NCBI GenBank assembly: GCA_945913285.1
Contig: CAMEDD010000026.1
Coordinates: forward strand, 1-36,806
Reading direction: 5' to 3'
DNA from: Candidatus Sulfopaludibacter sp. SbA3
GTDB taxonomy: Bacteria; Pseudomonadota; Alphaproteobacteria; Caulobacterales; Hyphomonadaceae
Length of the DNA: 36,806 nt
The notes below the pieces were generated by a model. The model did no database searches, was not told the DNA's origin, and saw nothing but the letters and a program-made list of their open reading frames with translations. Made by a program: the position numbers and the translations under genes. Positions 1 to 8,440 of this stretch are shown here, piece by piece; within the stretch, counting starts at the first letter, position 1, and each line of letters starts with the position of its first letter.

Positions 1-324
1 CTCAAGGGTCAGGTCCGCCACAACCTCCTTCAGGTCACGCATCTCACGCTTCAGGCCTGTCACTTCGCCCGACGTCGCCTGGCGCTCCGTGTCGCCCGAC
101 AGCCGCTTCTTGCCGGCTTCGAGGAACTCCTTCGACCAGGTGTAATACAGCCCCTGGGCGATTCCCTCGCGCCGGCACAGCTCGGCAATCGAGTACTCGC
201 CGCGTAGACCTTCAAGGACAATCCGGATCTTCTCCTCGGCTGAAAACTTCCGCCGGGTCTGACGCTTGATTGCCTGTACATGCTTCTCGGCCGAAGACTC
301 TTTCGGCCCGGATTTCTGTCTCAT
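1..324 (-). CDS. IS3-family transposase OrfA, partial (3' end off the window)
   Basis: The frame is open for 108 codons from an ATG at 324 to the window edge. The protein begins with a basic stretch, then RRKFSAEEKIRIVLEGL and SIAELCRREGIAQGLYYTW, the helix-turn-helix of IS3 OrfA proteins (IS3_Tnp_1 type), followed by a heptad-like segment (residues about 82-108, EVTGLKREMRDLKEVV) that in this family is the leucine zipper used for dimerisation. OrfA normally binds the IS ends and is joined to OrfB, the DDE catalytic part, by -1 frameshifting; that junction is outside. The start is supported by GAGGAG-like sequence just upstream (revcomp of 327-333). The family call is firm, the subgroup is not determined. 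Confidence 0.8.
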   Translation of the reverse strand, partial: MRQKSGPKESSAEKHVQAIKRQTRRKFSAEEKIRIVLEGLRGEYSIAELCRREGIAQGLYYTWSKEFLEAGKKRLSGDTERQATSGEVTGLKREMRDLKEVVADLTLE

Positions 325-410
325 CTTCACTCCTCGTATCAGTTACGATGAGCCAGAAATCCTCCTCAAGCAATTTGGCCGATCTGTCTCACAGTCGCTG
401 ACGGGGAACA
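1..410 (-). mobile_element. IS3-family insertion sequence, left part only
   Basis: The element enters at 410/411, where the reading frame of an IS66 tnpC gene is abruptly replaced by unrelated sequence. Read on the minus strand the putative end begins TGTTCCCCGTCAGCGACTG (410 downwards), followed by about 85 bases of untranslated leader and then an OrfA-type transposase that leaves the window. Assignment to IS3 rests on the OrfA protein; the other end, OrfB and the target duplication lie outside, so the exact boundary is inferred from the break in tnpC. Confidence 0.65.
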
Positions 411-1460
411 GTAGCCCGCATAGGCATCAACCTGCAGTGTTCCGGTGAACCCATTCAGGAACGCCTCGGCATGCTTTCCGCCCCGGCCATCAGCGTAGAA
501 GTAAACCACGCCCGGCGGACCCGTCCCGCCCCAGCCGCGCTCGTCCCGGGCCAGCGCCCAGAGATAACCGCTCTTGGTCCTGCCTTGCCCCGGATCGAGC
601 ACCGGACATCGGGTTTCATCCATGAACAGGTGGCCTGAGGTTTTGAGGATTTCCGCAAGCCGCCGCACCAGCGGCGCAAGATGATAGCCCGCGGCCCCGC
701 TCCAGCCCGCGAGGGTCGAACGATCAAGCTGGACACCAGACCGGGCAAAGATCTGCGCCTGCCGGTAAAGAGGAAGATGATCGCCGTATTTGGAGACGAG
801 GACCTGCGCGATCAGCGCTTCGGTCGGCAGACCGCTTTCGATCAGGTGCGCCGGGGCCGGCGCCTGCGTCACGCCAGCCTCGCAGGTCCGGCAGGCATAT
901 TTGGGACGTACCGTGACGATCACCCGAAGCTTCGCAGGTACGCAGTCGAGCCGCTCCGTGCGGTCCTCGCCGATCCTCACCATCTCGCCGCACCCGCACG
1001 GGCACTGGAGGCTCTCTGGCTCGATCACGCGTTCGATCCGCTCAAGATGGTCCGGCAGGCGGCCGATATTGCGCCGGGAAGGCTCACGCGCCGAGCGCCC
1101 GCGACTGCGCGCTTCGCTTTCTTCCTCAGCCTGTGCAACCGCCGTCTCGAGATCTTCAAGCAACAGGTCCAGCTGGTCCGGATCAAGGCGCTCGGATTTC
1201 TTGCCGTAGAGCGCGCGGCGCAGTTCCTTCACCAGATACTCAAGCCGTTCGTTCCGGGCTTTGATTTCTCCGATCTCGTCGGCGATGGCGGCGGCGCTCT
1301 CTTCAGCCGCAGCGGCCTTTTTTTCAGCAGCGGCAGCTTTCTGTTCGTGCGCCGCGATCTGTTCTGCACGCGCCTCAATCAACTCCGCCTGCGCCGCCAG
1401 AACCGCCCGCACCTTCGGCGGAAGTCCGGCAAGTTCTGAAGCAGTGAGCGTCTCGGGCAT
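366..1460 (-). pseudogene. tnpC: IS66 transposase TnpC, truncated by IS3 insertion
   Basis: This is the catalytic subunit of an IS66 element, broken. The N-terminus is a long charged coiled coil (residues about 20-85), then the leucine-zipper/HTH and the zinc-finger-like region with CPCGC and CRTCEAG cysteine pairs (about 150-195), then the start of the DDE domain with SGHLFMDETRCPVLDPG (first catalytic D about 285). The native sequence stops at residue about 350 (LQVDAYAGY); the final 14 residues come from the invading IS3 end and terminate at 366. Normal TnpC is about 510-540 aa, so roughly a third including later catalytic acidic residues is missing and the product should be inactive. The start ATG at 1460 is 38 bases after the tnpB stop. 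Confidence 0.85.
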
Positions 1461-1498
1461 AAGCCATATTATACACTGCTTCGTTCGCGGTGACTCGC

Positions 1499-1852
1499 TT
1501 ATTCGACAAGGTTCGGACGGCGAACATTCACCGCGCGTACCTTGCGCCAGTCGAGACCTTCAAATAGCGCGCCGAACTGCGCCGCGGAGAGCTTCATCAC
1601 CCCGTCCCGGATCGGCGGCCAGGCAAAGCTGCCCTGTTCCAGCCGCTTATAGGCGAGCACCAGCCCGCCCCCGTCCCAGGTCAGCACCTTGATCCGGTCG
1701 GCCCGCTTCGAACGGAACACGACGATGATCCCCGAATGAGGATCGAGGCCCAGCTCCGACTGCACCACCGCCGCAAGGCCGTCATGGCCTTTGCGGAAGT
1801 CCACAGGCTTCACCGCCACGACCACCCTCAGGCCCTGTCCGGTCAGGATCAT
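1499..1852 (-). CDS. tnpB: IS66 family accessory protein TnpB
   Basis: A 117 aa protein of the IS66 Orf2 family, required with TnpA for IS66 transposition though its biochemical role is unknown. Recognisable features are VVVAVKPVDFRKGHDGLAA near the N-terminus, IIVVFRSKRADRIKVLTWD in the middle and RLEQGSFAWP near the C-terminus, all characteristic of the family. Length is normal. Its ATG overlaps the tnpA stop in an ATGA arrangement (1849-1852), implying translational coupling. It looks intact even though the element cannot supply TnpC. Confidence 0.9.
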   Translation of the reverse strand: MILTGQGLRVVVAVKPVDFRKGHDGLAAVVQSELGLDPHSGIIVVFRSKRADRIKVLTWDGGGLVLAYKRLEQGSFAWPPIRDGVMKLSAAQFGALFEGLDWRKVRAVNVRRPNLVE

Positions 1853-2283
1853 GTGATGCGCAGGACGCGGACAATGTCGCCAAGACGGGCCGCGCTGATA
1901 TCCGCCGGCACCCGAACGACGATCCCGCCCGTCTCAATGCTGATCGACCCGCACCTGCATTGGTCATCATGCTCGGCCGTGCGGGGATCGCCCACGACCA
2001 GATGGGCAAAGGGTTCTTCGCCAGCCGATGGTAGTATCAGTCGCCCCTCGCGCGCCGCCCGGCGCCATCCGGTTAGATGCTGCGGCGTCAGGCCGTGGCG
2101 ATGCGCAACCGCGCTCACCTTCACGCCCGGCTCGAAGCTTTCGGCAACGATCTGCGCTTTGACCTCATCGGGCCAATTGCGACGCCCCGTCGGACCCTCG
2201 AGAACCTCAAGCCGGCTTATGTTGCTCCCAGCCGAAGCCAACAAATGTTGCACCGTTTGTTCCAACGCTTTGCTCCAAACCAA
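1849..2283 (-). CDS. tnpA: IS66 family protein TnpA (helix-turn-helix)
   Basis: A 144 aa protein with the IS66 TnpA signature RRNWPDEVKAQIVAESF followed by VSAVAHRHGLTPQHLTGW, a transposase_8-like helix-turn-helix (residues about 35-75); the C-terminal 60 residues are less conserved. TnpA is presumed to bind the element ends. The chosen ATG at 2283 gives about 20 residues ahead of the conserved SRLEVLEGPTGRR block, which is where many relatives start; here that position has no ATG (an ATA precedes SRL), so the upstream start is needed, or a TTG inside it is used. Confidence 0.85.
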   Translation of the reverse strand: MVWSKALEQTVQHLLASAGSNISRLEVLEGPTGRRNWPDEVKAQIVAESFEPGVKVSAVAHRHGLTPQHLTGWRRAAREGRLILPSAGEEPFAHLVVGDPRTAEHDDQCRCGSISIETGGIVVRVPADISAARLGDIVRVLRIT

Positions 2284-2485
2284 AACGCAAAGCTCGCTGA
2301 AAAGCCGCCGCCGGAAAACCCATCATATGGGTGGGGCGCACGCACCGCTTACCGTGAGCCGGTTCCTCGGGCCGCAGTTCAGCGCGGCGGCGCGTGTGCC
2401 CAGGCTGCGCTGGCGGATGCGGTTTGCAACACCGCTTCACCGGTACACGGCTACCGCCGGAGGGGCGCCCACCCCTATCGCTTAC
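2284..2485 (-). repeat. IS66 left end and leader
   Basis: About 200 bases between the IS66 terminus and tnpA without coding content. The outer 30 bases include GTAAGCG and a GC-rich self-complementary core (GGGGTGGGCGCCCC, minus strand near 2464-2477). This stretch should contain the inverted repeat and the promoter of tnpABC; I see no unambiguous -35/-10 pair. Confidence 0.55.
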
Positions 2486-2493
2486 GCTGTTTC

Positions 2494-3795
2494 CTAGTCG
2501 ATCAGCCGGGTCCCGTCCCCGCCCGGTTGTCCGCCAGTCGGGCCGACCCCGTTCGGGACAGGTACGTCGCTGCCATCATAGTCAGCATTGATACGGATCC
2601 TCGCGGAGCCCGTCGTCTTGACCTGCTTTGCAACAATCACCGTCCAGTCGCTGTCCGAAGCCGCAACGCCGTTGCCGTTGACTTCAAGGAATCCGATGCG
2701 AACATAGACGACCCCGAGAAGCTGCTCGACGATGCTTCCTGGCAGGCTGATATTGGGCTGATTGCCGGCAATGGTCGCCATGACCATTCCAGCATAGGGG
2801 CCGCTCTTGCGGCCTGAAAGGTTGACCCTTGCATTCGGAGCATTCAATAGCGGATCCGACCCGTGGTCGAAAAAAAGGAACACGTTCTCTCCGGTCAGGC
2901 GGGCCGGCCCCTGCAGCTGCAAGTTCTTCCGGAAGAAATGATCGCCGGGTTCCAGCACGAGTGTCGCGTTGCTTTTGACGACGATTGGGCGACAATGGAT
3001 CCCGGGCGGGAGAAAGTATGTTCCGTGCGGCCCGTAATTGACGGGGTTAGCTTGTCCGTTCCCGGAGAAAGGGCACGAATTCGTGCTCGGGAAAGTCATG
3101 GAGGCGAAGGGGTCTTTGATCTCGGTGGCGCCGATCCCGGCAGCCGGCGTCATCGTCCCGCCGGTTGCGGTCAGCACCGCCTGGATCCTGCGGCCCGTGA
3201 TCTGCGCCGGCTTCTCGAGAACAATGTCCGCGTTTGAATGCACTCCGCAGTCCGGGGCTTCGATGACGGATGTGTCCGCAAGATTAATACTAGTTGTCTG
3301 GCCACTGCTGCCGCTCGCAAGGACACAGAGGGGCGTTTTGCCGACGGGGGCCGCGGTTGCTTCGCCCCGGAATTTCCACCCGCCCTCGGGAAGTTTGCTG
3401 GAGAAGAATGAGGGACGGTTGCCGCTCAGGAGCACCCGGATAGCGTTCTGTCCGTTCCAGTCTACAATCTCATAAGTGGCCTGATAGGCCGGCGCGTCGC
3501 TCCACCCGGCGAACTGCGCCTCTACGAATGAAGCGGTCCGCTCTTTGATGACCTTCGGATCAACGGCCAGGCTCAGATGCTGGGCCCCTTCAAGGGCGGC
3601 GGCGTCGGCTATGCTTTGGACCCGGCTTCCTGAGGCGCTCACGGCAACAAGTTCAACCGTGGCGATGGACACAAGCGAGAGGGCAGGTACGGCCACGGCC
3701 GCCAGCTGTGCAATCGAGCCCCGGGTGCTGGACCAGAGCCGTTTTACCGTTAACGAGGCCAGGTTTATGATCTGCGCCGGAAAGTCCATGCTCAC
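2494..3795 (-). CDS. TadG-like (Flp pilus-associated) membrane-anchored protein
   Basis: A 433 aa protein with a single N-terminal membrane segment (residues about 28-52) followed by SGSRVQSIADAAALEGAQ, the hallmark of TadG/TadE-like Flp pilus-associated proteins (pseudopilin-like anchor). The remaining 360 residues are predicted exported, Ser/Gly/Pro rich, with several cysteines (for example CVLAS, APDCGVHS, NSCPF, IHCRP) and a repetitive beta-like region similar to C-terminal domains of other TadG proteins. TadG proteins sit in the periplasm/outer envelope and support Flp pili and surface adhesion. The start is GTG at 3795, overlapping the stop of the response regulator as GTGA; an ATG two codons later (3790) is the alternative. 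No other tad gene is in the window; an IS66 element lies directly after the stop, so further downstream genes could have been displaced. Confidence 0.7.
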   Translation of the reverse strand: MSMDFPAQIINLASLTVKRLWSSTRGSIAQLAAVAVPALSLVSIATVELVAVSASGSRVQSIADAAALEGAQHLSLAVDPKVIKERTASFVEAQFAGWSDAPAYQATYEIVDWNGQNAIRVLLSGNRPSFFSSKLPEGGWKFRGEATAAPVGKTPLCVLASGSSGQTTSINLADTSVIEAPDCGVHSNADIVLEKPAQITGRRIQAVLTATGGTMTPAAGIGATEIKDPFASMTFPSTNSCPFSGNGQANPVNYGPHGTYFLPPGIHCRPIVVKSNATLVLEPGDHFFRKNLQLQGPARLTGENVFLFFDHGSDPLLNAPNARVNLSGRKSGPYAGMVMATIAGNQPNISLPGSIVEQLLGVVYVRIGFLEVNGNGVAASDSDWTVIVAKQVKTTGSARIRINADYDGSDVPVPNGVGPTGGQPGGDGTRLID

Positions 3796-4235
3796 GCTTT
3801 TTTTTTCTGCGCGGCGTAGCGAAGATCGGCTTCGGCTCTTGAGGCGCGAATAATGAACCGGATCTGATATGAAAGCAGCCGCCAGTTCAGGGGCTTTGTC
3901 ACGAAAGACGTCGCGCCGAGGCGGAATGCCTCGTCAATGGCGGCGACATCCTCTCTGCCGGTTTGCACGATTACGGCCAGATGCTCGCATCGCGCATCGT
4001 TACGAACATGAACCAGGGTATCGAAGCCGTTCAGCACGGGCATTTCCAGATCGAGAAGCATGGCGTCGTAATCGCCGGCCTCAAGGAGGTCCAGGGCTTC
4101 GCGTCCGTTAAAGGCCAGGTCCACGCACACTGTGGGCGATGACAGGTTGACCTGCGCGAACTCCCGCAGAATAGGATCATCGTCGACGAAGAGTATTCGC
4201 GCATCCTGATTGAGCACATACTCGAAGCCGGGCAT
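3792..4235 (-). CDS. single-domain response regulator (CheY-like REC)
   Basis: A 147 aa protein consisting of one receiver domain. Visible are the acidic pair in LFVDDDPILREFA (about residues 16-18), the phospho-acceptor Asp in MLLDLEMPVLNG (about 63), the switch Thr in VQTGRED and the Lys in FVTKPLN. There is no output domain; the C-terminus ends in an Arg/Lys-rich helix and a KKKA tail encoded by nine consecutive A residues (3798-3806). The ATG at 4235 is preceded by AAGGA at good spacing, which decides against longer frames up to 4370. Its neighbour upstream is a hybrid kinase on the same strand and downstream it is coupled by a 4 base overlap to a TadG-like gene, so it probably relays the kinase signal; this is inference. 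Confidence 0.85.
   Translation of the reverse strand: MPGFEYVLNQDARILFVDDDPILREFAQVNLSSPTVCVDLAFNGREALDLLEAGDYDAMLLDLEMPVLNGFDTLVHVRNDARCEHLAVIVQTGREDVAAIDEAFRLGATSFVTKPLNWRLLSYQIRFIIRASRAEADLRYAAQKKKA
3793..3806 (-). promoter_or_regulatory. A9 run and GTGA start/stop overlap (possible slippage site)
   Basis: On the minus strand the regulator gene ends CAG, nine A, GCG TGA, and the TadG-like gene starts GTG inside that GCG-TGA. The downstream gene is in the -1 frame, so a one-base backward slip (or transcripts with one extra A) on the A9 run would join the receiver domain to the TadG-like protein in one chain, whereas normal reading gives coupled re-initiation. The run and frames are seen directly; slippage is not demonstrated. 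Confidence 0.4.
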
Positions 4236-4439
4236 AAAACGTTCCTTGATCCAATTCGGGCTCGTTCGTATTACACTGTATTCATTTGAGTTTAGATTAA
4301 GAGACCGACCGAAATCAGGGTCAGTTAGTTCATGGCGCGGCAATGAGCGCCTGCCCGGGCCGGGCGGCAAATGGGACTCAGGACGCTTTTCCTAAGGTCG
4401 CGCCTTGATCAGAGCCCGGCCTGGACCCGTAAGACCTCA

Positions 4440-7400
4440 TTAAAAATGCGTGAAACCCATGCTGTCCACACGGCCCGGAAAGGCGCCTCCCCGGCGGTGC
4501 CAGGTCGCTGGCAGGGTTGTCCGGCCAACCGGGATGGGCGGTGCATCTGCCTTTATCCCGGCTCCTGGCAAGTCCGTGAATTTGCCCGGGGCCCCGTACA
4601 GGTAGCCCTGGATAAAATGAACGCCGGCTATTCGCACTATCTTAGCCTGCGCCTCGGTTTCCACGCCTTCGGCAACGAGCTTCATCCCCAGCGCCCTGCC
4701 GACCCCAATGACCGCCAGAATGATCGCCGCTGAGGCGGAGTCCTGCGCGCAATGGGTAACAAAACTCCGGTCAATCTTCAGGGTCGAAAAGCGCAGCCGG
4801 CGAAGGGCGTGAAGGCTGGTATAGCCGGCGCCGAAATCATCGAGTGCAACCCGCACGCCGAGCGCCTGAAGGCGTTCGAGCGTCTTTTCGGCCAATTCCT
4901 GGTTCAGGACAGCGGTCTCGGTTATTTCGATTTCGAGACGTTCAAGCGGAAAGGCCGTGAGGCGGGCGACGTCGGCAATCCGGTCAGGGAAATCACGCTG
5001 CTGGAATTCGGTGGCGGATGCATTGACCGAGATGTGGAGATCGTCCCTCGCCAGCGCCTCACGCATCGCCCGTTCCAGGACGAAGTCCGTCAGCCTCGAG
5101 ATCACTCCATTCGCCTCGAGCGCGGGTATGAACTCATCGGGAGGCCTGAGACCCCTCTCGGGGCAATTCCAGCTTACCAGAGCCTCCGCCTTGCCGGCGA
5201 ACTCGCCGTTACGGTCCATGATCGGCTGGTAGCGAAGGCTTAGATGGCCTGCGGCGATTGCCTGAGCAAGGTCGGCGCCGATGTCCTTGTATGCACCGGC
5301 GGCCTCTGGCGCGGCTCGCTCCCCGGCGGCTGCCGCCAGGGTCCGGTCAAGGATCTCCGAAATCATCGCAGGATCAATCCCCCGCGTTTCACCTGTTCTC
5401 GCAGCCATCTCGGCGCTTGCGGCAGCCCTGGCTACCGCTGAGGCACCAAGGCTCAGGCTCATTGACTTAAGGGCGTGGGCAGCCTGCGCGCAGGCTTCAA
5501 GGTCGCCCGCCGAAAGCGCGGTCCTGAGGTCCTGGAGGCGGGCTGGCGCATTCGCCGCATAGAGCGCCTCGACCCTGGCGACAAAGTTAGGCCGGCCATT
5601 GAGGCTCATGGCGGCCAGCTCGGCCCGGATGGCGGGATCAAACAGCGCCTTGTCCGCCCCGTCATGCGGCGATGAGGCAGGGCCGGCCGGTTCAAGCGGC
5701 TGGCTGGCGAGATGTCCGCAATATGTATCAAGGGCCTTTGCGATATCGCTTATGGTAAACGGCTTATAGATGACCCCATCCATGCCTGCGCCGCGCCAGG
5801 CGTCAGATGCCGAGCCGACGACATGTGCAGTGAGCGCAAGGATCGGTGTGCGCCTCTGGCCCCGGCCAGCCTCCTCCTGGCGAATGATGGCCGCGGCTTC
5901 GAAGCCGTCCATGACAGGCATGGAGCCGTCCATGAAAACGAGGTCAAAGGCTTCGGCGCGAAGGCGCTCGACAGCTTCGGCGCCGTTCTGCGCGACCGAC
6001 GCAATGACGCCCAGTTGCTGCAGGGCTTCGCAGGCCACTTCCCGGTTGAGCTCCGCGTCGTCGACAACCAGAACGCGCGCGCCCGGGAACTGGACAGCAA
6101 GGAAGGCAGCGGCGGCGGCCTCACGCAGGGCGAGGGGCACGCCGGCGTGGATCTGGGCTGCCAGGGTCATCACGTCGCAGCGCCGGACCGGCCTTTGCAG
6201 GACACAGGCACCGGTGTCTTCATCGCTGTCTTCATCGCTGTCTGGCGTCCCGACCAGGACGGTTGGAATGGGTGCTGCCGGCAAGTCCGCCGCCCGCCCC
6301 GCCCCCCGGCCCGCCCCCCGGAATGTGGCGGCGAGCCCCGACTGCGAACTGGAAACCGAAATCCCGAAGGCCTGAAGATAGCCGGTCAGCGCCCGCCCGG
6401 TCATGCAGCCAACGCCTTCTATGGAGACCGCTCGCTCAGATGAGCCGGCGTTGAAGGACACAGGCTCGCCAGCCGGGCTGAGGGCCGCTTCAAACGCAAA
6501 CGTTGAACCCTCGCCGATGATGCTCGACAGCCGCCACTCGCCGTTCATGGCGCGCACCAGGCGATCACATATCGTCAGGCCGAGTCCGGTGCCGCCATGT
6601 TTTCGGGTTGTGGATGAATCGACCTGGGAAAAGGCCTCGAACAGCGTGGGAAGCTTATCTTCCGGAATACCGCATCCGGTATCTGTCACACTGAAGAGAA
6701 CGCTGCCGGGTCCCGCCCGGCCGGGCTCTATGGCAATCAGCACGCCGCCGGTTTCTGTGAACTTGATCGCATTGTTCGCGAGGTTGCTGAGCACCTGGCG
6801 CAGTCTGGTGGGGTCAGCCTTCACGGGCGGGATCCGCGGATCTACGAAGACCGCCAGGTCCAGACCCTTCTCCTTTGCACGCTCTGCGAACAGGCTGGCC
6901 ACGTCCTCGGCGATTTCGGCAAGATCGACCTCAACGGCCTCAAGTTCAAGCTTGCCTGCCTCGACCTTGGAGAAGTCGAGAATGTCATTGATGATGCCCA
7001 GAAGGGACTTTCCGGACTTGGCAATGACGGTGGCATAACGGCGCTGGCGCGGTGGCAGGTTCGCGCTCGCCAGCAGTTCGCTGAGCGCCAGGATGCCGTT
7101 CATCGGCGTCCTGATTTCGTGGCTCATCATTGCCAGGAACTCTGACTTGGCCGATGTTGCCTCCTCGGCTGCGATCTTGGCGATCGACAGCTCTGCAGTT
7201 CGCTCCGATACCTGCTCTTCCAGGCCCGCCACCTGCGCCGCGATCCGCTCATCCCTGGCCTTGATACCGCTCATCATCGACTGAAAGCTTGCAACCAGGC
7301 CCCCAACCTCGCCGTCGGCGACGATGTCTGCCTTGAGCGCATAGTCGCCGGACTCACCGACTGCGACGGTGAAGGCGGCCAGTTCTGTAATCGGGCGGCT

Positions 7401-7961
7401 GATGCGGCGCGCCATGCGAAGCGCGATGAAGAGCCCGAGCATCAGGGCGACGCCTACCCCTGCCAGGCTGGTCAGAACCGCGCTGAATATGCGGGCCTTG
7501 AGCCCCGGCGTCTCACTGAGCAGGGTGATCTCGCCGACTGTTTCCCCCTCGCTCATTACGGGCGCGGAGACCATCAGCGTGCCGCTGTTGAACACCGACC
7601 ATAGAGGGGCCGAAGCGCCCCCGGCCAGATATGTGTCAGAGTTGAGGCGCACACCTGCGCCGGTTTCGGCCAGAAGCTCGCCTTCAGCGCTCTCGATCCG
7701 GGCGTAGATGATGTCCGGCATCTGGCTGATGGACCGGACGGCCAGGAACGCGCCGGCGCTTTCGCCGCGGCGGACGGGGTCTGCAGCAAGGGATCCAATG
7801 ACGCGTGCCGTCTGCAGAAGACGCTCGGTTTCCAGCGCCGTTTGCCGCCGGGCATCGATCCAGCCGGAAATCGTCGCCGTCACCACGCCGGTGGCGATGA
7901 GAGATATCAAAACCAGGCCAAAGAGCTTCTGGCCTATCGAAGAGCCGTGAAACAAAGCCAT
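4440..7961 (-). CDS. hybrid histidine kinase with REC, Hpt and C-terminal EAL domains
   Basis: A membrane-bound multi-step phosphorelay protein fused to a cyclic-di-GMP phosphodiesterase domain. Numbering from the upstream GTG (7985): membrane segments at about 20-42 and 168-190 flank a periplasmic sensor of about 125 residues, then HAMP (190-242), coiled coil, HisKA with [10 protein letters not shown] (His289), HATPase with [14 protein letters not shown] and GGTGLGL (400-500), a degenerate receiver-like stretch (520-600), REC with VDDAELNRE and [10 protein letters not shown] (Asp686, Thr719, Lys741), Hpt with AAHALKSMS (His837), and EAL (905-1135). The EAL domain keeps [31 protein letters not shown] and VAEGVET, so it looks catalytically competent. 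ATG 7961 or GTG 7985 could be the start; neither has a strong ribosome site. The likely targets are the response regulator and, through cyclic-di-GMP, surface attachment; both are inferred from position. Confidence 0.9.
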   Translation of the reverse strand: MALFHGSSIGQKLFGLVLISLIATGVVTATISGWIDARRQTALETERLLQTARVIGSLAADPVRRGESAGAFLAVRSISQMPDIIYARIESAEGELLAETGAGVRLNSDTYLAGGASAPLWSVFNSGTLMVSAPVMSEGETVGEITLLSETPGLKARIFSAVLTSLAGVGVALMLGLFIALRMARRISRPITELAAFTVAVGESGDYALKADIVADGEVGGLVASFQSMMSGIKARDERIAAQVAGLEEQVSERTAELSIAKIAAEEATSAKSEFLAMMSHEIRTPMNGILALSELLASANLPPRQRRYATVIAKSGKSLLGIINDILDFSKVEAGKLELEAVEVDLAEIAEDVASLFAERAKEKGLDLAVFVDPRIPPVKADPTRLRQVLSNLANNAIKFTETGGVLIAIEPGRAGPGSVLFSVTDTGCGIPEDKLPTLFEAFSQVDSSTTRKHGGTGLGLTICDRLVRAMNGEWRLSSIIGEGSTFAFEAALSPAGEPVSFNAGSSERAVSIEGVGCMTGRALTGYLQAFGISVSSSQSGLAATFRGAGRGAGRAADLPAAPIPTVLVGTPDSDEDSDEDTGACVLQRPVRRCDVMTLAAQIHAGVPLALREAAAAAFLAVQFPGARVLVVDDAELNREVACEALQQLGVIASVAQNGAEAVERLRAEAFDLVFMDGSMPVMDGFEAAAIIRQEEAGRGQRRTPILALTAHVVGSASDAWRGAGMDGVIYKPFTISDIAKALDTYCGHLASQPLEPAGPASSPHDGADKALFDPAIRAELAAMSLNGRPNFVARVEALYAANAPARLQDLRTALSAGDLEACAQAAHALKSMSLSLGASAVARAAASAEMAARTGETRGIDPAMISEILDRTLAAAAGERAAPEAAGAYKDIGADLAQAIAAGHLSLRYQPIMDRNGEFAGKAEALVSWNCPERGLRPPDEFIPALEANGVISRLTDFVLERAMREALARDDLHISVNASATEFQQRDFPDRIADVARLTAFPLERLEIEITETAVLNQELAEKTLERLQALGVRVALDDFGAGYTSLHALRRLRFSTLKIDRSFVTHCAQDSASAAIILAVIGVGRALGMKLVAEGVETEAQAKIVRIAGVHFIQGYLYGAPGKFTDLPGAGIKADAPPIPVGRTTLPATWHRRGGAFPGRVDSMGFTHF

Positions 7962-8317
7962 TTGAATCTCTCGCAAGCCCCTCACAGATCAGCGGCCAAT
8001 AAGTTGAATGGCTTTCCATTTAGAACCTGTAGTGATAATATTTCATTGAGGTACAACCCTGAAATTCGTTTAGAAATAAACACATTCCGTAGAGGAAAAG
8101 GACGCACGGACGCAGAGCTGGGTAACGTCCATTCGGCTGGTGTAGATTCCTGACGGAGCGCTTAGGGCGCGAGAACCGCTCCTCTTCCTCGAATGACAGC
8201 TCGTGTCTCCGCACAGCGGGCTCCCGGATGCCCCCTGAGGCGGAAAGCAGGATTGATACCAGCCCGGAATCGCTGGACCTTGCATTGTCGGATATCGACC
8301 TTTTGGCGGCGTTCAGG

Positions 8318-8334
8318 GCGCGACTGCGTCGCGC
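8318..8334. terminator. GC-rich hairpin GCGCGAC-TGC-GTCGCGC
   Basis: A perfect 7 bp stem with a 3-base loop, followed on the plus strand by GGCTTTTGCGG. It lies between two divergent genes and could be a terminator for an upstream transcript or a protein-binding palindrome; the T-run is too short to call it a firm intrinsic terminator. Confidence 0.35.
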
Positions 8335-8349
8335 GGCTTTTGCGGTTCA

Positions 8350-8415
8350 CACCCGTTTTTTGGCTCTTCGGCGCCCGTTTTTCGGTATCTAGGCACCCGT
8401 TTTTGGGGTACTTGT
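8350..8415 (+). repeat. three tandem copies of a 22 bp repeat (core CCCGTTTTT)
   Basis: The core CCCGTTTTT occurs at 8352, 8374 and 8396, exactly 22 bases apart, preceded by CA or CG and followed by GG within one to three bases; the rest of each unit is more variable. The array ends 25 bases before the ATG of the DUF4143 ATPase. A two-helical-turn period would place all cores on one face of the helix, as expected for cooperative protein binding or an iteron-like site. Confidence 0.6.
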
Positions 8416-8440
8416 CCGGTCGATTCTGTATGGAGGCCGT

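Larger units (their letters stand above)
411..2485 (-). mobile_element. IS66-family insertion sequence, left end to interrupted tnpC
   Basis: The three IS66 genes tnpA, tnpB and tnpC lie in the usual order on the minus strand. The left terminus reads GTAAGCGATAGGGGTGGG on the minus strand from 2485; GTAAGCG is the typical start of IS66 inverted repeats. The next eight bases outside (2486-2493, GAAACAGC on the minus strand) would be one copy of the expected 8 bp target duplication, and immediately beyond them is the stop codon of the TadG-like gene, so the element landed just after that gene. The right end is separated from this part by the IS3 insertion at 410/411 and lies outside the window. 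Confidence 0.8.
7986..8440. other. 455-base intergenic region upstream of kinase and DUF4143 gene
   Basis: The left part (about 8010-8100) is markedly A/T-rich compared with the rest of the window and should carry the promoter of the minus-strand kinase gene. The right part holds a GC hairpin (8318-8334) and a tandem repeat (8350-8415) ahead of the plus-strand ATPase gene. No protein family is recognised in it; a 54-codon open frame at 8228-8392 has plausible composition but no recognisable content. Confidence 0.5.

Noticed and set aside
8228..8392. Possible 54 aa gene ahead of the DUF4143 gene
   Set aside because: Composition is plausible but there is no ribosome site, no recognisable domain, and its 3' part overlaps the 22 bp repeat array.
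8350..8415. CRISPR array
   Set aside because: Units are contiguous 22 bp repeats with only a short conserved core and no separate unique spacers; no cas genes nearby.
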